The notes beneath the pieces are model-generated. The model was given only the letters and a program-made list of their open reading frames with translations, searched no databases and was not told where the DNA came from. From Flavitalea plasmicola (GTDB taxonomy: Bacteria > Bacteroidota > Bacteroidia > Chitinophagales > Chitinophagaceae): a stretch of 64,000 bases of DNA. The DNA is taken from assembly GCF_030546645.1 (NCBI RefSeq), contig NZ_JAUOTO010000005.1, positions 310,001 through 374,000 of the forward strand, in the 5' to 3' direction. The translations under genes were made by a program, and so were the position numbers. Positions within the stretch are counted from its first letter, which is position 1. Each line of letters starts with the position of its first letter. Of this stretch, positions 9,949-19,366 are shown in pieces.

Positions 9949-11424
9949 ATGAGTAATAAGCAGCCTCCGCCATTTGATAGTGAGTTCTACAGAAATATTT
10001 TGGAGAGTCTGGAAGATTATGGCGTGTTCACGACGGATAAGTCGGGCATTGTCACCAGTTGGAACCGGGGCGCCGAGCATGTACTGGGCTATACGGAGGA
10101 AGAGATCTGCGGGCAGGAGGCGGCTGTGATCTTCACGGAAGAGGACCGTGCCAATGGGGTGCCGGAACATGAGTTCGCGGAGGCGCTGGAAAAGGGAAGG
10201 GGTGTGGATGAGCGCTATCATCGAAAGAAGAATGGGGTTTTATTCTGGGCCAGCGGGCTGGTATTTCCCCTCTTCGACGGAGACAACCAGCATATCGGGT
10301 ACACCAAGGTGCTGCGCAACCTCAGCCGCAGGAAAGAGGCGGAAGACGAAGCTTTGGAGGCGAGGCGATATGCTCAAAGTATCGTGGAGACGTCCAAGGA
10401 GCCCATCCTGATCTTAAATGCGGACCTGACGCTGAACTCTGCGAGCAAGGCCTTTTATAAATTATTCAATGTCGATAAGGCCGAAGCGGAGAATACCAAC
10501 CTGTTCGAGCTCCTGGGGAAGCAGTTGCCTATCGATCCCTTAAGAGAGGAGATGCAGCACTACGACAGCTTTGAGAATTTCGAGCTTATCTACCCTGGCG
10601 ATCATAGCCGGGAAGACATTGTGCTGATGGTTTCCAGCCGCAAGGTATTCCAGACATTCAAATCCATTGGCCAGATCCTCATGTCCTTCGAAGATGTGAC
10701 CTTGCGGCGTAAGCTGGAGCAGGCGAGGGAGGATTTCATCAATGTGGCCAGTCATGAGCTGAAGACGCCTATCAGTGTGATCAAGTCTTATGCCCAGATC
10801 CTCGGAATGGAGCTAAAGGATACTTCCAACGAGGTGGTCAGTAAGACGATCGATCGAATCCTGGTGCAGTCGGAGCATCTCATTAAGCTGACGTCCATGC
10901 TACTGGATGCCTCCGCGATCACGACGGGGGATATCAAGCTGCGAAAGGAGCCATTCGTGCTGCTGGGCCTGATCCTGGAAGTGGCGGAGGAGGTGAATCT
11001 TTCGAATACGAAACACCATGTAAAGATCGACGATGTGGTGGATGCCGTTGTCTGTGCCGACAGGGACCGCATCGGGCAGGTGCTGACGAACCTGTTGACC
11101 AATGCTATAAAATATTCGCCTGATGCCGACCTGGTCACCATTACCATTACCATTGACGAGACGGGCCAGAAGGTAAGGACCTCGGTGATCGACCATGGCA
11201 TTGGCGTCGCGCCCGAGAACCAGGCGGGTTTGTTCAAACGATTTGCCAGGTCGGAGAATGTGAAGACCCGGAAGATCCAGGGCTTTGGCATGGGGCTGTA
11301 TATTTCGGCCGAGATCGTGAAATTGCACGACGGGCAGATCGGGATCAGCAGCTCCGGGCAGGGAGGCAGCACTTTCTTTTTTGAGCTGCCCTTATTCAGG
11401 CCGTCGGATGAGGCGGCGCAATGA
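9949..11424 (+). CDS. PAS-domain sensor histidine kinase
   Basis: 491 residues from the ATG at 9949 (a GTG lies two codons earlier). No membrane segment, so probably cytoplasmic. Order: PAS domain about 14-118 (TSWNRGAEHVLGYTEEEICG), second PAS-like region about 128-245, HisKA with phosphoacceptor His269 in SHELKTP, then HATPase_c with N-box (NLLTNAIKYSPD), G1 (DHGIGV) and G2 (GFGMGLYI). The hybrid-free architecture needs a separate response regulator, and none is adjacent. The last codons and stop lie inside a 13-bp tandem repeat array. Confidence 0.9.
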   Translation: MSNKQPPPFDSEFYRNILESLEDYGVFTTDKSGIVTSWNRGAEHVLGYTEEEICGQEAAVIFTEEDRANGVPEHEFAEALEKGRGVDERYHRKKNGVLFWASGLVFPLFDGDNQHIGYTKVLRNLSRRKEAEDEALEARRYAQSIVETSKEPILILNADLTLNSASKAFYKLFNVDKAEAENTNLFELLGKQLPIDPLREEMQHYDSFENFELIYPGDHSREDIVLMVSSRKVFQTFKSIGQILMSFEDVTLRRKLEQAREDFINVASHELKTPISVIKSYAQILGMELKDTSNEVVSKTIDRILVQSEHLIKLTSMLLDASAITTGDIKLRKEPFVLLGLILEVAEEVNLSNTKHHVKIDDVVDAVVCADRDRIGQVLTNLLTNAIKYSPDADLVTITITIDETGQKVRTSVIDHGIGVAPENQAGLFKRFARSENVKTRKIQGFGMGLYISAEIVKLHDGQIGISSSGQGGSTFFFELPLFRPSDEAAQ

Positions 11425-11497
11425 GGCGGTGCGATGAGACGGCTTGATGAGGCCGTCCGATGAGACGGTGCGATGAGTCCGTCCGATGAGGCGGTGT
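11405..11497. repeat. Seven-copy 13-bp tandem repeat array
   Basis: Units of the type GATGAGRCGGTGC recur with exact 13-base spacing: the (G/A)ATGAG cores start at 11407, 11420, 11433, 11446, 11459, 11472 and 11485. The first two units are inside the histidine kinase gene, and its TGA stop is supplied by unit 2. The array ends just before the stop codon of the convergent gene. Confidence 0.88.
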
Positions 11498-11504
11498 GAT
11501 CCCT

Positions 11505-13493
11505 TTACTTTACCAGCTTCACCACATAATCCATTTTTCCATCGACGTACACGGCCAGTATCCGCGTAGCCAGGTGATGACCGGCTGTTCCGGCCAGATA
11601 GAAGGAATTCAAGCCTTTGTTAAAGTGTACGGGCTTTCTCCAAAGCATTTCTCCATTGATGTCGTAGCAGGCGATCACCGCATTGCGTTCCCCTTCGCTG
11701 TTGGCGATGAGGGAGGTGGCGGCGGATGCGGGGACATTGCCCGTGAGGTAATATTTTGGACGGTAGCGGGGGTCTGCGGCGGACAGGCCTGCCGGCTGCG
11801 GGTCATTGGCCAGCAGCACGATGAAATTCGCCCTGCTGACGGACTGGCTGGCCGTGCGGGTGCAACCATTTCGTTTTTCTGTCACCGTTAGCTTGTAAGT
11901 CCCCCAGGTCGTATCCGCTGTCCTTGGGTTCTGGATGGTGGAGGTAAATGCGGCCGGGCCGGTCCAGTCATACAAGAGTCCCTTTGACCCTCCGAAAGGA
12001 GTGGCATAGTTGCTGGCCGTCGGATTGCCTCCGTACAGCTGCAGGTAGCTGTTGCCCGGGGGCATGAGAATATTGACGGAAGCCACGGGCGGGAAAGTGT
12101 CGATGGGTATGACGATGGTATCCTTCCGGGTAGCAGGGCAGCCCTGTGCCGGCGATGCGGAAAGAATATAGGTGCCTGGCTTATCGATCTTCAGCTGCGA
12201 GCTGTCGCTGTTGGCGCTGACGATGTCGCCATTGGAAGTTGCCCATGTGTAGTAGCCGGTGGTGGTGCTGTTATTGATCTGGATGGTGCCTGTTTTATTG
12301 TTGCAGCGCAGTGTATCGGGCACCAGCGCATAGTCCATTACAGGAGTGCGCAGGAACACCAGGGGAATGACGAAGTCCTGCATGTTGGAGGTAAAGGAGT
12401 TCGACGACCTGGACTTGAAGAAGATATTGGAGAACAGGGATGCGCAGGCGCTGGGGCCCAGTGCGGTATACAGGGCAGGGTCCAGGCCGATGCGGGTGAC
12501 GTTCAACCCTACTTCTATGAATTGCAGGGATTCGTATTGTGTCGACCAGCCGGAAGTGCCATTGTTGCTGCCCCAGGGGGTGGCGTAGGTGGTGTCCTGC
12601 GTGGCTGTTGCGGAATAATTGGAGAGGCCGGCGCCGAAGGCCGTGCTGCCTGTTTTGGAGACGATGGAAGCATAACCGTAGGTGGACCCGCTGAAATTCG
12701 AGTTGAAGCTGAAATGGGCGGGCGACACCGTGCTCCAGGTGGTTTGCTTCACCCAGATCCTGATATCCACCACCGGGGCGGAGCCAGGAGAGAAGTTCAC
12801 CGCCACGATGATATCTCCTGTCTGGGTGATATTGCCGGCTGCGTCGAAAAGCCATTGGGTATGGCCGGCATCCGGACCGGCAGTAGAGAAGACCCCGGTC
12901 GCTGCGTTGTACGTGAAGCTATTCTTGTATAATTCTATATCGTAGTAGCGTGCGCCGGAAGTACCATAGGTGGATACGCCGGTGAACAGCCATAATGAAT
13001 CATTTACGGTGCTGCCGTCCCTGCGCATGTGGGCGTAGCAATCCAGCAGGTCGTCCTTCGCGGGGAAGTTGGTGATACCGCCCGTCCAGGTGGAAGGGTT
13101 GTCGCCGTTCTTACAGGCGGTGGTAAATGCGGTGCTGTCCTTCAGAGAGGCGGTGGCGACAAAGTCTCTGCCGTAGGCGGCGTCCAGCCACAGCTTCCCG
13201 TTGACCTTCGTATAGAGGGGCACGGACATCCTTTGGCTGAATGATATATTGTTGCCAGCCTGGAGGAGGGATAAATAGGCCGCGGCGTTGGTGGTGTCAA
13301 TTACATTGTATCCGGAGGCGGAGGGCGAGAACCAGTCATCGCTGGCGATGGGGACACCGTACTTCATGTAGTTGGAGCGCGTGTCCGCATCGATGCCAAA
13401 TGCTGCGTACAGGCCGCCATTATTCAGCTGCGCATGGGTCGGGAAAGGGATCAGTCCGCATAGCAGGACATAGAGGGTAACGAAGGGTTTCAT
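11505..13493 (-). CDS. Large secreted protein with Ig/PKD-like repeats and probable T9SS C-terminal domain
   Basis: 662 residues from the ATG at 13493. Signal peptide ends at THAQ. The first 400 residues contain no domain I recognise. Residues about 400-560 look like two PKD/Ig-like repeats (GYYTWATSNGDIVSANSDSS; YDWTGPAAFTSTIQNPRT ... TYKLTVTEKRNGC), as in SprB-type gliding or adhesion proteins. The C-terminal 80 residues end in a basic beta-strand (MDYVVKLVK) similar to type A sorting signals of the type IX secretion system. Function is unknown; a cell-surface or secreted role is likely. The next minus-strand gene upstream also encodes a secreted protein. Confidence 0.75.
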   Translation of the reverse strand: MKPFVTLYVLLCGLIPFPTHAQLNNGGLYAAFGIDADTRSNYMKYGVPIASDDWFSPSASGYNVIDTTNAAAYLSLLQAGNNISFSQRMSVPLYTKVNGKLWLDAAYGRDFVATASLKDSTAFTTACKNGDNPSTWTGGITNFPAKDDLLDCYAHMRRDGSTVNDSLWLFTGVSTYGTSGARYYDIELYKNSFTYNAATGVFSTAGPDAGHTQWLFDAAGNITQTGDIIVAVNFSPGSAPVVDIRIWVKQTTWSTVSPAHFSFNSNFSGSTYGYASIVSKTGSTAFGAGLSNYSATATQDTTYATPWGSNNGTSGWSTQYESLQFIEVGLNVTRIGLDPALYTALGPSACASLFSNIFFKSRSSNSFTSNMQDFVIPLVFLRTPVMDYALVPDTLRCNNKTGTIQINNSTTTGYYTWATSNGDIVSANSDSSQLKIDKPGTYILSASPAQGCPATRKDTIVIPIDTFPPVASVNILMPPGNSYLQLYGGNPTASNYATPFGGSKGLLYDWTGPAAFTSTIQNPRTADTTWGTYKLTVTEKRNGCTRTASQSVSRANFIVLLANDPQPAGLSAADPRYRPKYYLTGNVPASAATSLIANSEGERNAVIACYDINGEMLWRKPVHFNKGLNSFYLAGTAGHHLATRILAVYVDGKMDYVVKLVK

Positions 13494-13652
13494 TGACACG
13501 GATTAAAGGGGTTAGGGGGCCGGCAAATAATTACCTGGCTTATACTTATCATTGGTACGTCCCGGGAACCTTTATGTAACCGAGAGGGTTATATATTTTC
13601 TTTATTTTTTCAACATATTGGATTTTAATCAGTTATAGGATGATCGCAACGG

Positions 13653-14732
13653 CTAGTCGACGAATACGGGCCTGACGGCCTTTCGGGCGCCCTGGACGTC
13701 ATTCAATGTGATAAGGTAGAGATGGCCGGCGGAAAGGCCATCGATGGTGGTGCTGCCCGTGCCGGGCACCTGCAGGCGGCGAATTAACTTTCCCTGGGTG
13801 TCATGGACCAGCACGTCATATCGGCGGGCAGGAGCAGGGGAGGGAAAAGAGATGATCACCTGGCGGCCGGCGGCATATATCAGGGGCAGGCGGGATACGC
13901 CATTCACCAGTGCCGTGGCAATGCTGGAATAATCATACTTTCCGTCCAGGTCAATCTGCCGGAGGCGGTACCTCACTTCCTCGCCGGATGGAATATTATT
14001 ATCAACGAAAATATAGTCCGTCTTATTGCTGCTGTTGCCGCCAGTATTGGCCGATGGAACGAAGCCGATGGTGACAAAGCTGCCATCTTTCTCCTGTCTT
14101 TCTATGTCGAAGCCTTTGTTGTTCTGCTCCTGTGCCGTCTCCCAGGCGAGCCTGACGGTGGACCCCTCTGCTTCCGTTATTTTAAACCAGGAAAAGGTGA
14201 CCGGAAGCGTAGTGGGATTGGCCACGACCACGCAGTTGCTGTTGCAGGAAGCATCGTATGAGCAGATGCCCCATACGACGCCTGTCTGGGGATTGGTGAG
14301 CTGGAGGGACAGCGTGCCGGCAGAGGGCAGGTTGGAACCATAAAAGCAATAGTTGACCAGGGTATTGCCACCGCTGACCGTAGGTACGCCGGCGGGGCCG
14401 AAGGCCACCGACTGGACGGTGCTGCCGGTGGTGGTGAGCCACACTTTGGTGATGGCATAGGGGGTAAGGGAAGCATTGGCGCCCGTGTAGGTCAGCTGGA
14501 AATTGCCTGTTTTCGCCGTTACGGGGACCGTTGCATACGAAGTGCCTGTGAAATTGGATGCATAGGGGGTAGCGCTGACGTTGGGGCAATTGTTGGCCTG
14601 GCCGTTGCTGTTCGCCCTGGACCCGACGCCGGTGCAGGAAGTGGGGTATTGCGCTTTTGCCGAGCCGGAAACTGCCATACATAGGACTCCGGCGAGCACA
14701 GCGATGCCGGTGGTTGTTGTAAAACATTTCAT
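13653..14732 (-). CDS. Secreted protein with T9SS-type C-terminal sorting domain
   Basis: 359 residues, signal peptide ending at SAKAQ. The N-terminal half is Thr/Asn/Gly-rich with paired cysteines (CSYDASCNSNC). Residues about 180-280 carry the sequence FSWFKITEAEGSTVRLAWETAQEQNNKGFDIERQ in shorter family form, that is the LxWxTAxExNNxGFxIER pattern that precedes many T9SS sorting domains. The C-terminus (YDVLVHDTQGKLIRR ... LYLITLNDVQG) matches a type A sorting domain. It should be exported and anchored or released by type IX secretion. The enzymatic or binding role of the N-terminal part is unknown. Confidence 0.8.
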   Translation of the reverse strand: MKCFTTTTGIAVLAGVLCMAVSGSAKAQYPTSCTGVGSRANSNGQANNCPNVSATPYASNFTGTSYATVPVTAKTGNFQLTYTGANASLTPYAITKVWLTTTGSTVQSVAFGPAGVPTVSGGNTLVNYCFYGSNLPSAGTLSLQLTNPQTGVVWGICSYDASCNSNCVVVANPTTLPVTFSWFKITEAEGSTVRLAWETAQEQNNKGFDIERQEKDGSFVTIGFVPSANTGGNSSNKTDYIFVDNNIPSGEEVRYRLRQIDLDGKYDYSSIATALVNGVSRLPLIYAAGRQVIISFPSPAPARRYDVLVHDTQGKLIRRLQVPGTGSTTIDGLSAGHLYLITLNDVQGARKAVRPVFVD

Positions 14733-14844
14733 GACCGTGATTTTAAGATTTATCAGTAAAGCGAGGGTCTGATGAAACCTAAGGTGTACCTAGGTATAGC
14801 GGCAGGTATTGCAATATATGAAAAATAGTAATATATGAATCTCT

Positions 14845-16329
14845 CTATTTAGGCACTGTGAAATAGAAACAGGAGCCATTGGGAGGGGATGACTCGACCC
14901 AGACCTGCCCGCCACCCTGTTCGACGATCTTTTTCACGATGACCAGGCCGATGCCTGAGCCTTCGTATTCATCCTGCGAATGCAGCCGCTGGAACAATTC
15001 AAACACCCTTTTGAAGTTGCGGGGTTCAATGCCGATGCCATTGTCCCTGACGCTGAACTGCCAGTAATCTTTGGCGTCGGCGCATGCGATCTCTACCCTG
15101 GGCGGCTGCCCTTCGGTGTATTTAAGCGCATTGCCGACCAGGTTCATGAGCACCAGCTGCATTTGATCTTTATCGAAATAGATCTCGGGCAAGGGAGATA
15201 AGATCGATAGGGTGGCATTTTTATCAGCGATGCTGAGGGAAAGGTCCTGTAAGACATCCTGGACGACGGCTGTCATGGACAGCTGCGCTTTATTTCCCGC
15301 GGCCCCGGCCCTTGCCAGCTTGAGCAGGCCCTGAACACGGACCTGCATCCGGTCTGCGCCGTCCAGTGCAAAGCTTATATACTTCCGGGCATCCTCATCC
15401 AGGCTGTCTTTATACTTTTTCTGCAACAGCTGCAGGAAAGCGCTCACCATCCGCAGGGGTTCCCGGAGGTCATGGGAGGCTAAATGGGTAAATCGTTCCA
15501 GTTCCTGGTTGGATGTTTTGAGGAGCTGGGTCTGGTGCAGCAGCTCCTGTTCGAGGAGATGCTCCCGCGAGATGTCGCGTGTGACGCCCACGGTGCGGAT
15601 ATTGCGGCCAGACGTATCATAGATGGCAATGCAGCGGACATCCACCCACACGATCGTCCCGTCTTTCCTTATGTACCGGTGAATGGGGCAACGGAACAGC
15701 TCTTTTTTTTCCCGGTAGCATTCGGCAACAAAATTGATGACCATCTCTCTGTCATCCGGATGCACCAGTTTGTTCATCACCTGCGCCCAGGTCCATTTTT
15801 CAAGGTTGTCATAACCAAAGTTGTCCATCAGGGCTTCGCTGAAAAAATAATTACCGCTGGCGAAATCCCTTTCCCAGATCATATCGTAGCTGGCGAGCGT
15901 GGCCAGTCTGTAGCGTTCATTACTTTTTATCAGGGCATCTTCCATCCGGACATGTTCGGTGATGTCCATCAGCTTTATCAGCAGGCCGGAGAATCCCTTG
16001 GCAGAGCTGAAAGGTTCTGTTGAAAATTGATATACCACAGGCGTTTCCGCCAGGAAGGAGCGCTGCCAAACCAGGGAATTGCCTGTTCTTACAGGCCCTT
16101 TAGCTGTCTTTAGCTGATCTTTCAGCTGCTGATCGTAATAGGAGAAAACGGAGCCTCCGGGTGTGAGCTGCTTGCCGAGTACTTTCCGGACCATGGTGTC
16201 GGCGGTAGCGTTGAAGCAGACAATGTGATAATTTTCATCTGTCAGAATGGCTCCCTGGTCCATGTAGTCCAGGAGATCCTTCATCAACGGGAGATGGATC
16301 TTTACGGGTGGATCGCTGGTAATTTTCAT
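14845..16329 (-). CDS. PAS/PAC sensor histidine kinase
   Basis: 494 residues from the ATG at 16329; the longer frame would need a GTG start. No membrane helix. Order: PAS-like domain about 12-105 (DYMDQGAILTDENYHIVCFNATAD), PAS/PAC about 127-255 with the C-terminal YIRKDGTIVWVDVRCIAIYD, HisKA with His286 in SHDLREP, and HATPase_c (NLVGNALKYTEGQ, DNGIGIEP, GSGIGLVIVKKIV). This is the SHDLREP-type kinase class found in phytochrome-like sensors. No response regulator is adjacent. Confidence 0.9.
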   Translation of the reverse strand: MKITSDPPVKIHLPLMKDLLDYMDQGAILTDENYHIVCFNATADTMVRKVLGKQLTPGGSVFSYYDQQLKDQLKTAKGPVRTGNSLVWQRSFLAETPVVYQFSTEPFSSAKGFSGLLIKLMDITEHVRMEDALIKSNERYRLATLASYDMIWERDFASGNYFFSEALMDNFGYDNLEKWTWAQVMNKLVHPDDREMVINFVAECYREKKELFRCPIHRYIRKDGTIVWVDVRCIAIYDTSGRNIRTVGVTRDISREHLLEQELLHQTQLLKTSNQELERFTHLASHDLREPLRMVSAFLQLLQKKYKDSLDEDARKYISFALDGADRMQVRVQGLLKLARAGAAGNKAQLSMTAVVQDVLQDLSLSIADKNATLSILSPLPEIYFDKDQMQLVLMNLVGNALKYTEGQPPRVEIACADAKDYWQFSVRDNGIGIEPRNFKRVFELFQRLHSQDEYEGSGIGLVIVKKIVEQGGGQVWVESSPPNGSCFYFTVPK

Positions 16330-16630
16330 TGAATAAGATTTACAGCAAATTTGCCGGGAAAATCGTGGCGGCACGACGATAGGAGGTTCTTACTTTATGA
16401 AATTAAAAAATCGCCGCGCTTTTTAGTAAGTGGATGTACTTAAGCAAAATAGTACGTGCAGATCCTGGCCGGAGGAGTGAAGCTTTTTTTACAGGAAAGT
16501 ATTTATTAGCAGGCGAATTAAGATGTAAAAACAGGAATTACCCGGGACCGTTTGATCGGAAAATATATTTTTCGCCTTTCCTTTGTTGTGTCATCAGCGC
16601 TCTTTTATTTTATCCTGTAAAAATCAAAGT
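16330..16630. other. Intergenic region with no recognised feature
   Basis: About 300 bases, AT-rich, between divergent genes. Open frames in it do not resemble any family and have poor codon composition. It must hold the promoters for both neighbours, but I could not place one with confidence. Confidence 0.5.
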
Positions 16631-16939
16631 ATGAAAAGCCAATCCATCTCTCTCCACCAGCTCGTCAACCAACTGATGCAACGTTTGCAGCCTTTAGCGA
16701 TGAGGCGGGGCAATGTGATCCTGAACGGGATCCCTGACGGCATTTCTTTTTTTGCGGAGGAAAAAATGCTCACCGAAAAATTATGGGACGTGATCACCAG
16801 GGCTGTGAACGGCACAAAGAACGAGTGCCTTCATGTCATCACCCTCATAGCCGACGATAGCACAACGGTGTGCGTGAAGGACAGAGGCCATGGGGCTAAT
16901 GCATCGTTCAGCATTTCCAACCATTTTCTAACGGCCTGA
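16631..16939 (+). CDS. Small HATPase-like protein (histidine kinase ATPase-domain fragment)
   Basis: 102 residues from the ATG at 16631. The sequence contains a weak N-box-like helix (EKLWDVITRAVNGTKNE) followed by a strand pair and VKDRGHGAN, which resembles the G1 box of histidine-kinase ATPase domains (normally DNGxGI). The second glycine box and the HisKA domain are missing. It may be a stand-alone ATPase-like domain or a decayed kinase. The next gene, an MFS transporter, starts 52 bases later on the same strand. Confidence 0.5.
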   Translation: MKSQSISLHQLVNQLMQRLQPLAMRRGNVILNGIPDGISFFAEEKMLTEKLWDVITRAVNGTKNECLHVITLIADDSTTVCVKDRGHGANASFSISNHFLTA

Positions 16940-16991
16940 TCCCGGGCGTTGCATACTGCAGGGCTGCGAAGGAAATTCGTATCTTGCCTTC

Positions 16992-18197
16992 ATGTTGTTT
17001 CAGGGGATGGGCAAACTCTCGCCCGGTAAGTATAATATAGCCACGGTAGTCGTTTATTTTATTGTGCCGATCTCCGGCTTTGGTACGGATATCTACCTGC
17101 CTTCGATGCCGGCTATGGCGCATGATCTGCGTGTTTCGGATGGCGCCGTGCAGCTGACGCTGTCTTTGTTCCTTGTAAGTTATGGTTTATCGCAATTGAT
17201 CTCGGGGTCTTTCCTGGATGCCTTTGGCAGATATAGGATCAGCATGACTGCGTTGCTGGTCTTTTCAGCTTCCTGTCTGGCGACGGCCTGGAGCAAACAT
17301 ATTGCGCTTATCTATGCCATGCGGGTCCTGCAAGGGCTTTGCGTAGGATTTATCGTGGTGGCGGCCAGGGCTTTTTTCTCAGACATCTATGAAGGTGAAA
17401 AACGAAGGGGATACATCAGCCTGATGACCATCGTCTGGTCGGTGGGACCGATCGTGGCGCCTTTCGTGGGCGGCTACCTGGAGCATAGCTTTGGGTGGCG
17501 ATCGAACTTTTATGCGCTGGCCATTTACGGGCTGTTGCTTTTTACCCTGCAGGGTATTTTTTCGGGAGAGACGATCCGGATCCGGGCTGCGCTGCATTTT
17601 CGGACGGTGCTGGGAAATTACCGGAAGATCCTTTCCGCGGCGGATTTTGTGGCGGGCCTTCTGATGCTGGGATTGTCTTATGCGATGATCATGTTCTTCA
17701 GCCTGACGGGCCCTTTTGTCATCGAGCATACCATGCATTATTCACCGGTGGTGGCGGGCTATGTATCATTGTTGCTGGGTGCGGCCTGGATGTGCGGCGG
17801 CTTTTTTGGAAAGGGGTTGATCCGGCGGCCCTTCCTTCCGAAGAACAGGGTGGGGTATTTGATACAGGGCCTGCTGGTGTTGGCGATGATGGCTGCCTCG
17901 TTCTGGCTGAGCAATGTCTGGACGATGGTGGCTTTTGCGTTTGTCATACATGTCACGGCGGGATTTGTCTTCAATAATTATTTCACCTATTGCCTGGCCC
18001 GATTTCCGCAGGCGGCCGGGACGGCCGGCGGGCTGGCCGGAGGGTTGGCGTATACGATCACTTCGTTGCTGAGCTACGGGATCGCGGCTACCATCAGGCC
18101 CGTGTCGCAATTGGAGATAGGGGAGGGATATTTTTTAATTACTTTAATTGGGGTGGTGGTGTTGTGGGTGAGTGGGAAGAGGTATGGGGTGAAGTGA
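16992..18197 (+). CDS. MFS transporter, Bcr/CflA-type drug exporter
   Basis: 401 residues with 12 predicted membrane helices. Helix 1-2 region FGTDIYLPSMPAMAHDLRVSDGAVQLTLS is characteristic of the Bcr/CflA (DHA1) subfamily, and the motif A loop is reduced to GSFLDAFGRYR. Expected to export drugs or metabolites by proton antiport across the inner membrane. A second in-frame ATG at 17007 would remove five residues and is equally possible. No regulator is adjacent. Confidence 0.85.
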   Translation: MLFQGMGKLSPGKYNIATVVVYFIVPISGFGTDIYLPSMPAMAHDLRVSDGAVQLTLSLFLVSYGLSQLISGSFLDAFGRYRISMTALLVFSASCLATAWSKHIALIYAMRVLQGLCVGFIVVAARAFFSDIYEGEKRRGYISLMTIVWSVGPIVAPFVGGYLEHSFGWRSNFYALAIYGLLLFTLQGIFSGETIRIRAALHFRTVLGNYRKILSAADFVAGLLMLGLSYAMIMFFSLTGPFVIEHTMHYSPVVAGYVSLLLGAAWMCGGFFGKGLIRRPFLPKNRVGYLIQGLLVLAMMAASFWLSNVWTMVAFAFVIHVTAGFVFNNYFTYCLARFPQAAGTAGGLAGGLAYTITSLLSYGIAATIRPVSQLEIGEGYFLITLIGVVVLWVSGKRYGVK

Positions 18198-18314
18198 ACC
18201 GAGCTGCCTTCCAGAAGTCAATTATCGCCAAGATCAATAATTCAGCAACGATCGTCTCCAATAACAGGCACAGTCATATGAGAAAAGGCTGCTGCTGGCC
18301 GGCTGTTTCATTAC

Positions 18315-19271
18315 TCACATCATGATCACTATTTTCCCCCTAGTATGCCCGGTCTCCAGCTCCTTGTGCGCCAGGGGTATCTCGTGAAAGCTAAAAGTCC
18401 GGGAGATATGGCTGCGAAGATGGCCTTTTCCCAGCAGCTCCGCGATGGCCTGCATATCTGCGCCGTCGGATCCTACCTCCATCCGGTAAAGGAATTTTCT
18501 GCTCATCAGGGCTAACCGTGATAACCGCTCGTCCGGGAATACGACCAGGCTGATCAGCTTGCCTTTGCGCTTCAATGCCTGTAGCGAGCGTTCGAGGTGA
18601 TCTTTTTCCACTACACTGTCAACCACGACGTCCGCATCATTCACCCACTCTTCAAAACGCTGTTTCGAGTAATCGATGTGTTCATCAGCTCCGAGGCCGA
18701 GCACAAAATCCTTGTTGACGGCGGAGGAAGTGCCGATGACATAAGCTCCCAGGTGCCTGGCTATTTGTACTGCATAGTGCCCAACCCCGCCGGCCGCTGA
18801 GTGGACCAGCACCTTGTCGCCGGCTTTTACCCCCGACAGATGTACCAATGTTTGCCAGGCCGTCAAGGCCGCGAGGGTGGCGGCAGCGGCCTCCGCGTGT
18901 GTGACCGATGACGGCTTCAGCGCCACGTGGTCTTCCCGGGCGGCGACATATTCCGCATATGCCTTGCCATGGCCGGTGAAGTTCACCATGCCGAACACTT
19001 CGTCGCCTTTGCGCAGGCGCGTGACTGCGCTGCCGGTCTGTTCTACCACACCTGAGATATCCCATCCCAGAAGCACTGGATTTTCGTCTTTTTTCAGGTG
19101 CAGGACCAGGCGCAGAAAATCGCCATTCCTGCGCAGTGTCGCGTCCACAGGGTTTACGCTGATCGCTTTTATTTTTACCAGGACCTCATCGTCTTTGATG
19201 GTGGGAACGGGTATATCTTCCAGTATCAGGTTTTCGACGCCGCCGGGGCTTTTTAAGACCATTGCCTTCAT
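18315..19271 (-). CDS. NADP-dependent quinone-oxidoreductase-like alcohol dehydrogenase (MDR family)
   Basis: 318 residues. N-terminal GroES-like domain (about 1-125; ISVNPVDATLRRNG), then a Rossmann domain with the nucleotide motif VHSAAGGVGHYAVQIA near residues 150-165. No catalytic or structural zinc cysteines are visible, placing it with the zinc-independent quinone oxidoreductases, which reduce quinones or enones with NADPH. It is divergent from the AraC gene at 19367 with a 95-base gap, so the AraC protein may control it. Confidence 0.9.
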   Translation of the reverse strand: MKAMVLKSPGGVENLILEDIPVPTIKDDEVLVKIKAISVNPVDATLRRNGDFLRLVLHLKKDENPVLLGWDISGVVEQTGSAVTRLRKGDEVFGMVNFTGHGKAYAEYVAAREDHVALKPSSVTHAEAAAATLAALTAWQTLVHLSGVKAGDKVLVHSAAGGVGHYAVQIARHLGAYVIGTSSAVNKDFVLGLGADEHIDYSKQRFEEWVNDADVVVDSVVEKDHLERSLQALKRKGKLISLVVFPDERLSRLALMSRKFLYRMEVGSDGADMQAIAELLGKGHLRSHISRTFSFHEIPLAHKELETGHTRGKIVIMM

Positions 19272-19366
19272 AAATAAACTGTTTTAATGATTGGATGGCA
19301 CAAATTTCCTTATGATTGATAGGTTTTCCTTGTATAATCCACGGTTAATTATGTAAATTCGGGGGT

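Noticed and set aside
11405-11497. CRISPR or transposon end
   Set aside because: 13-base perfect tandem units without spacers; simple tandem repeat.
14778-14800. Imperfect palindrome CCTAAGGTGTACCTAGG
   Set aside because: Asymmetric with one inserted base and no clear promoter beside it.
16434-16634. Small open frame upstream of the HATPase-like gene
   Set aside because: No recognisable family, no support from codon use, and the region is probably a promoter.
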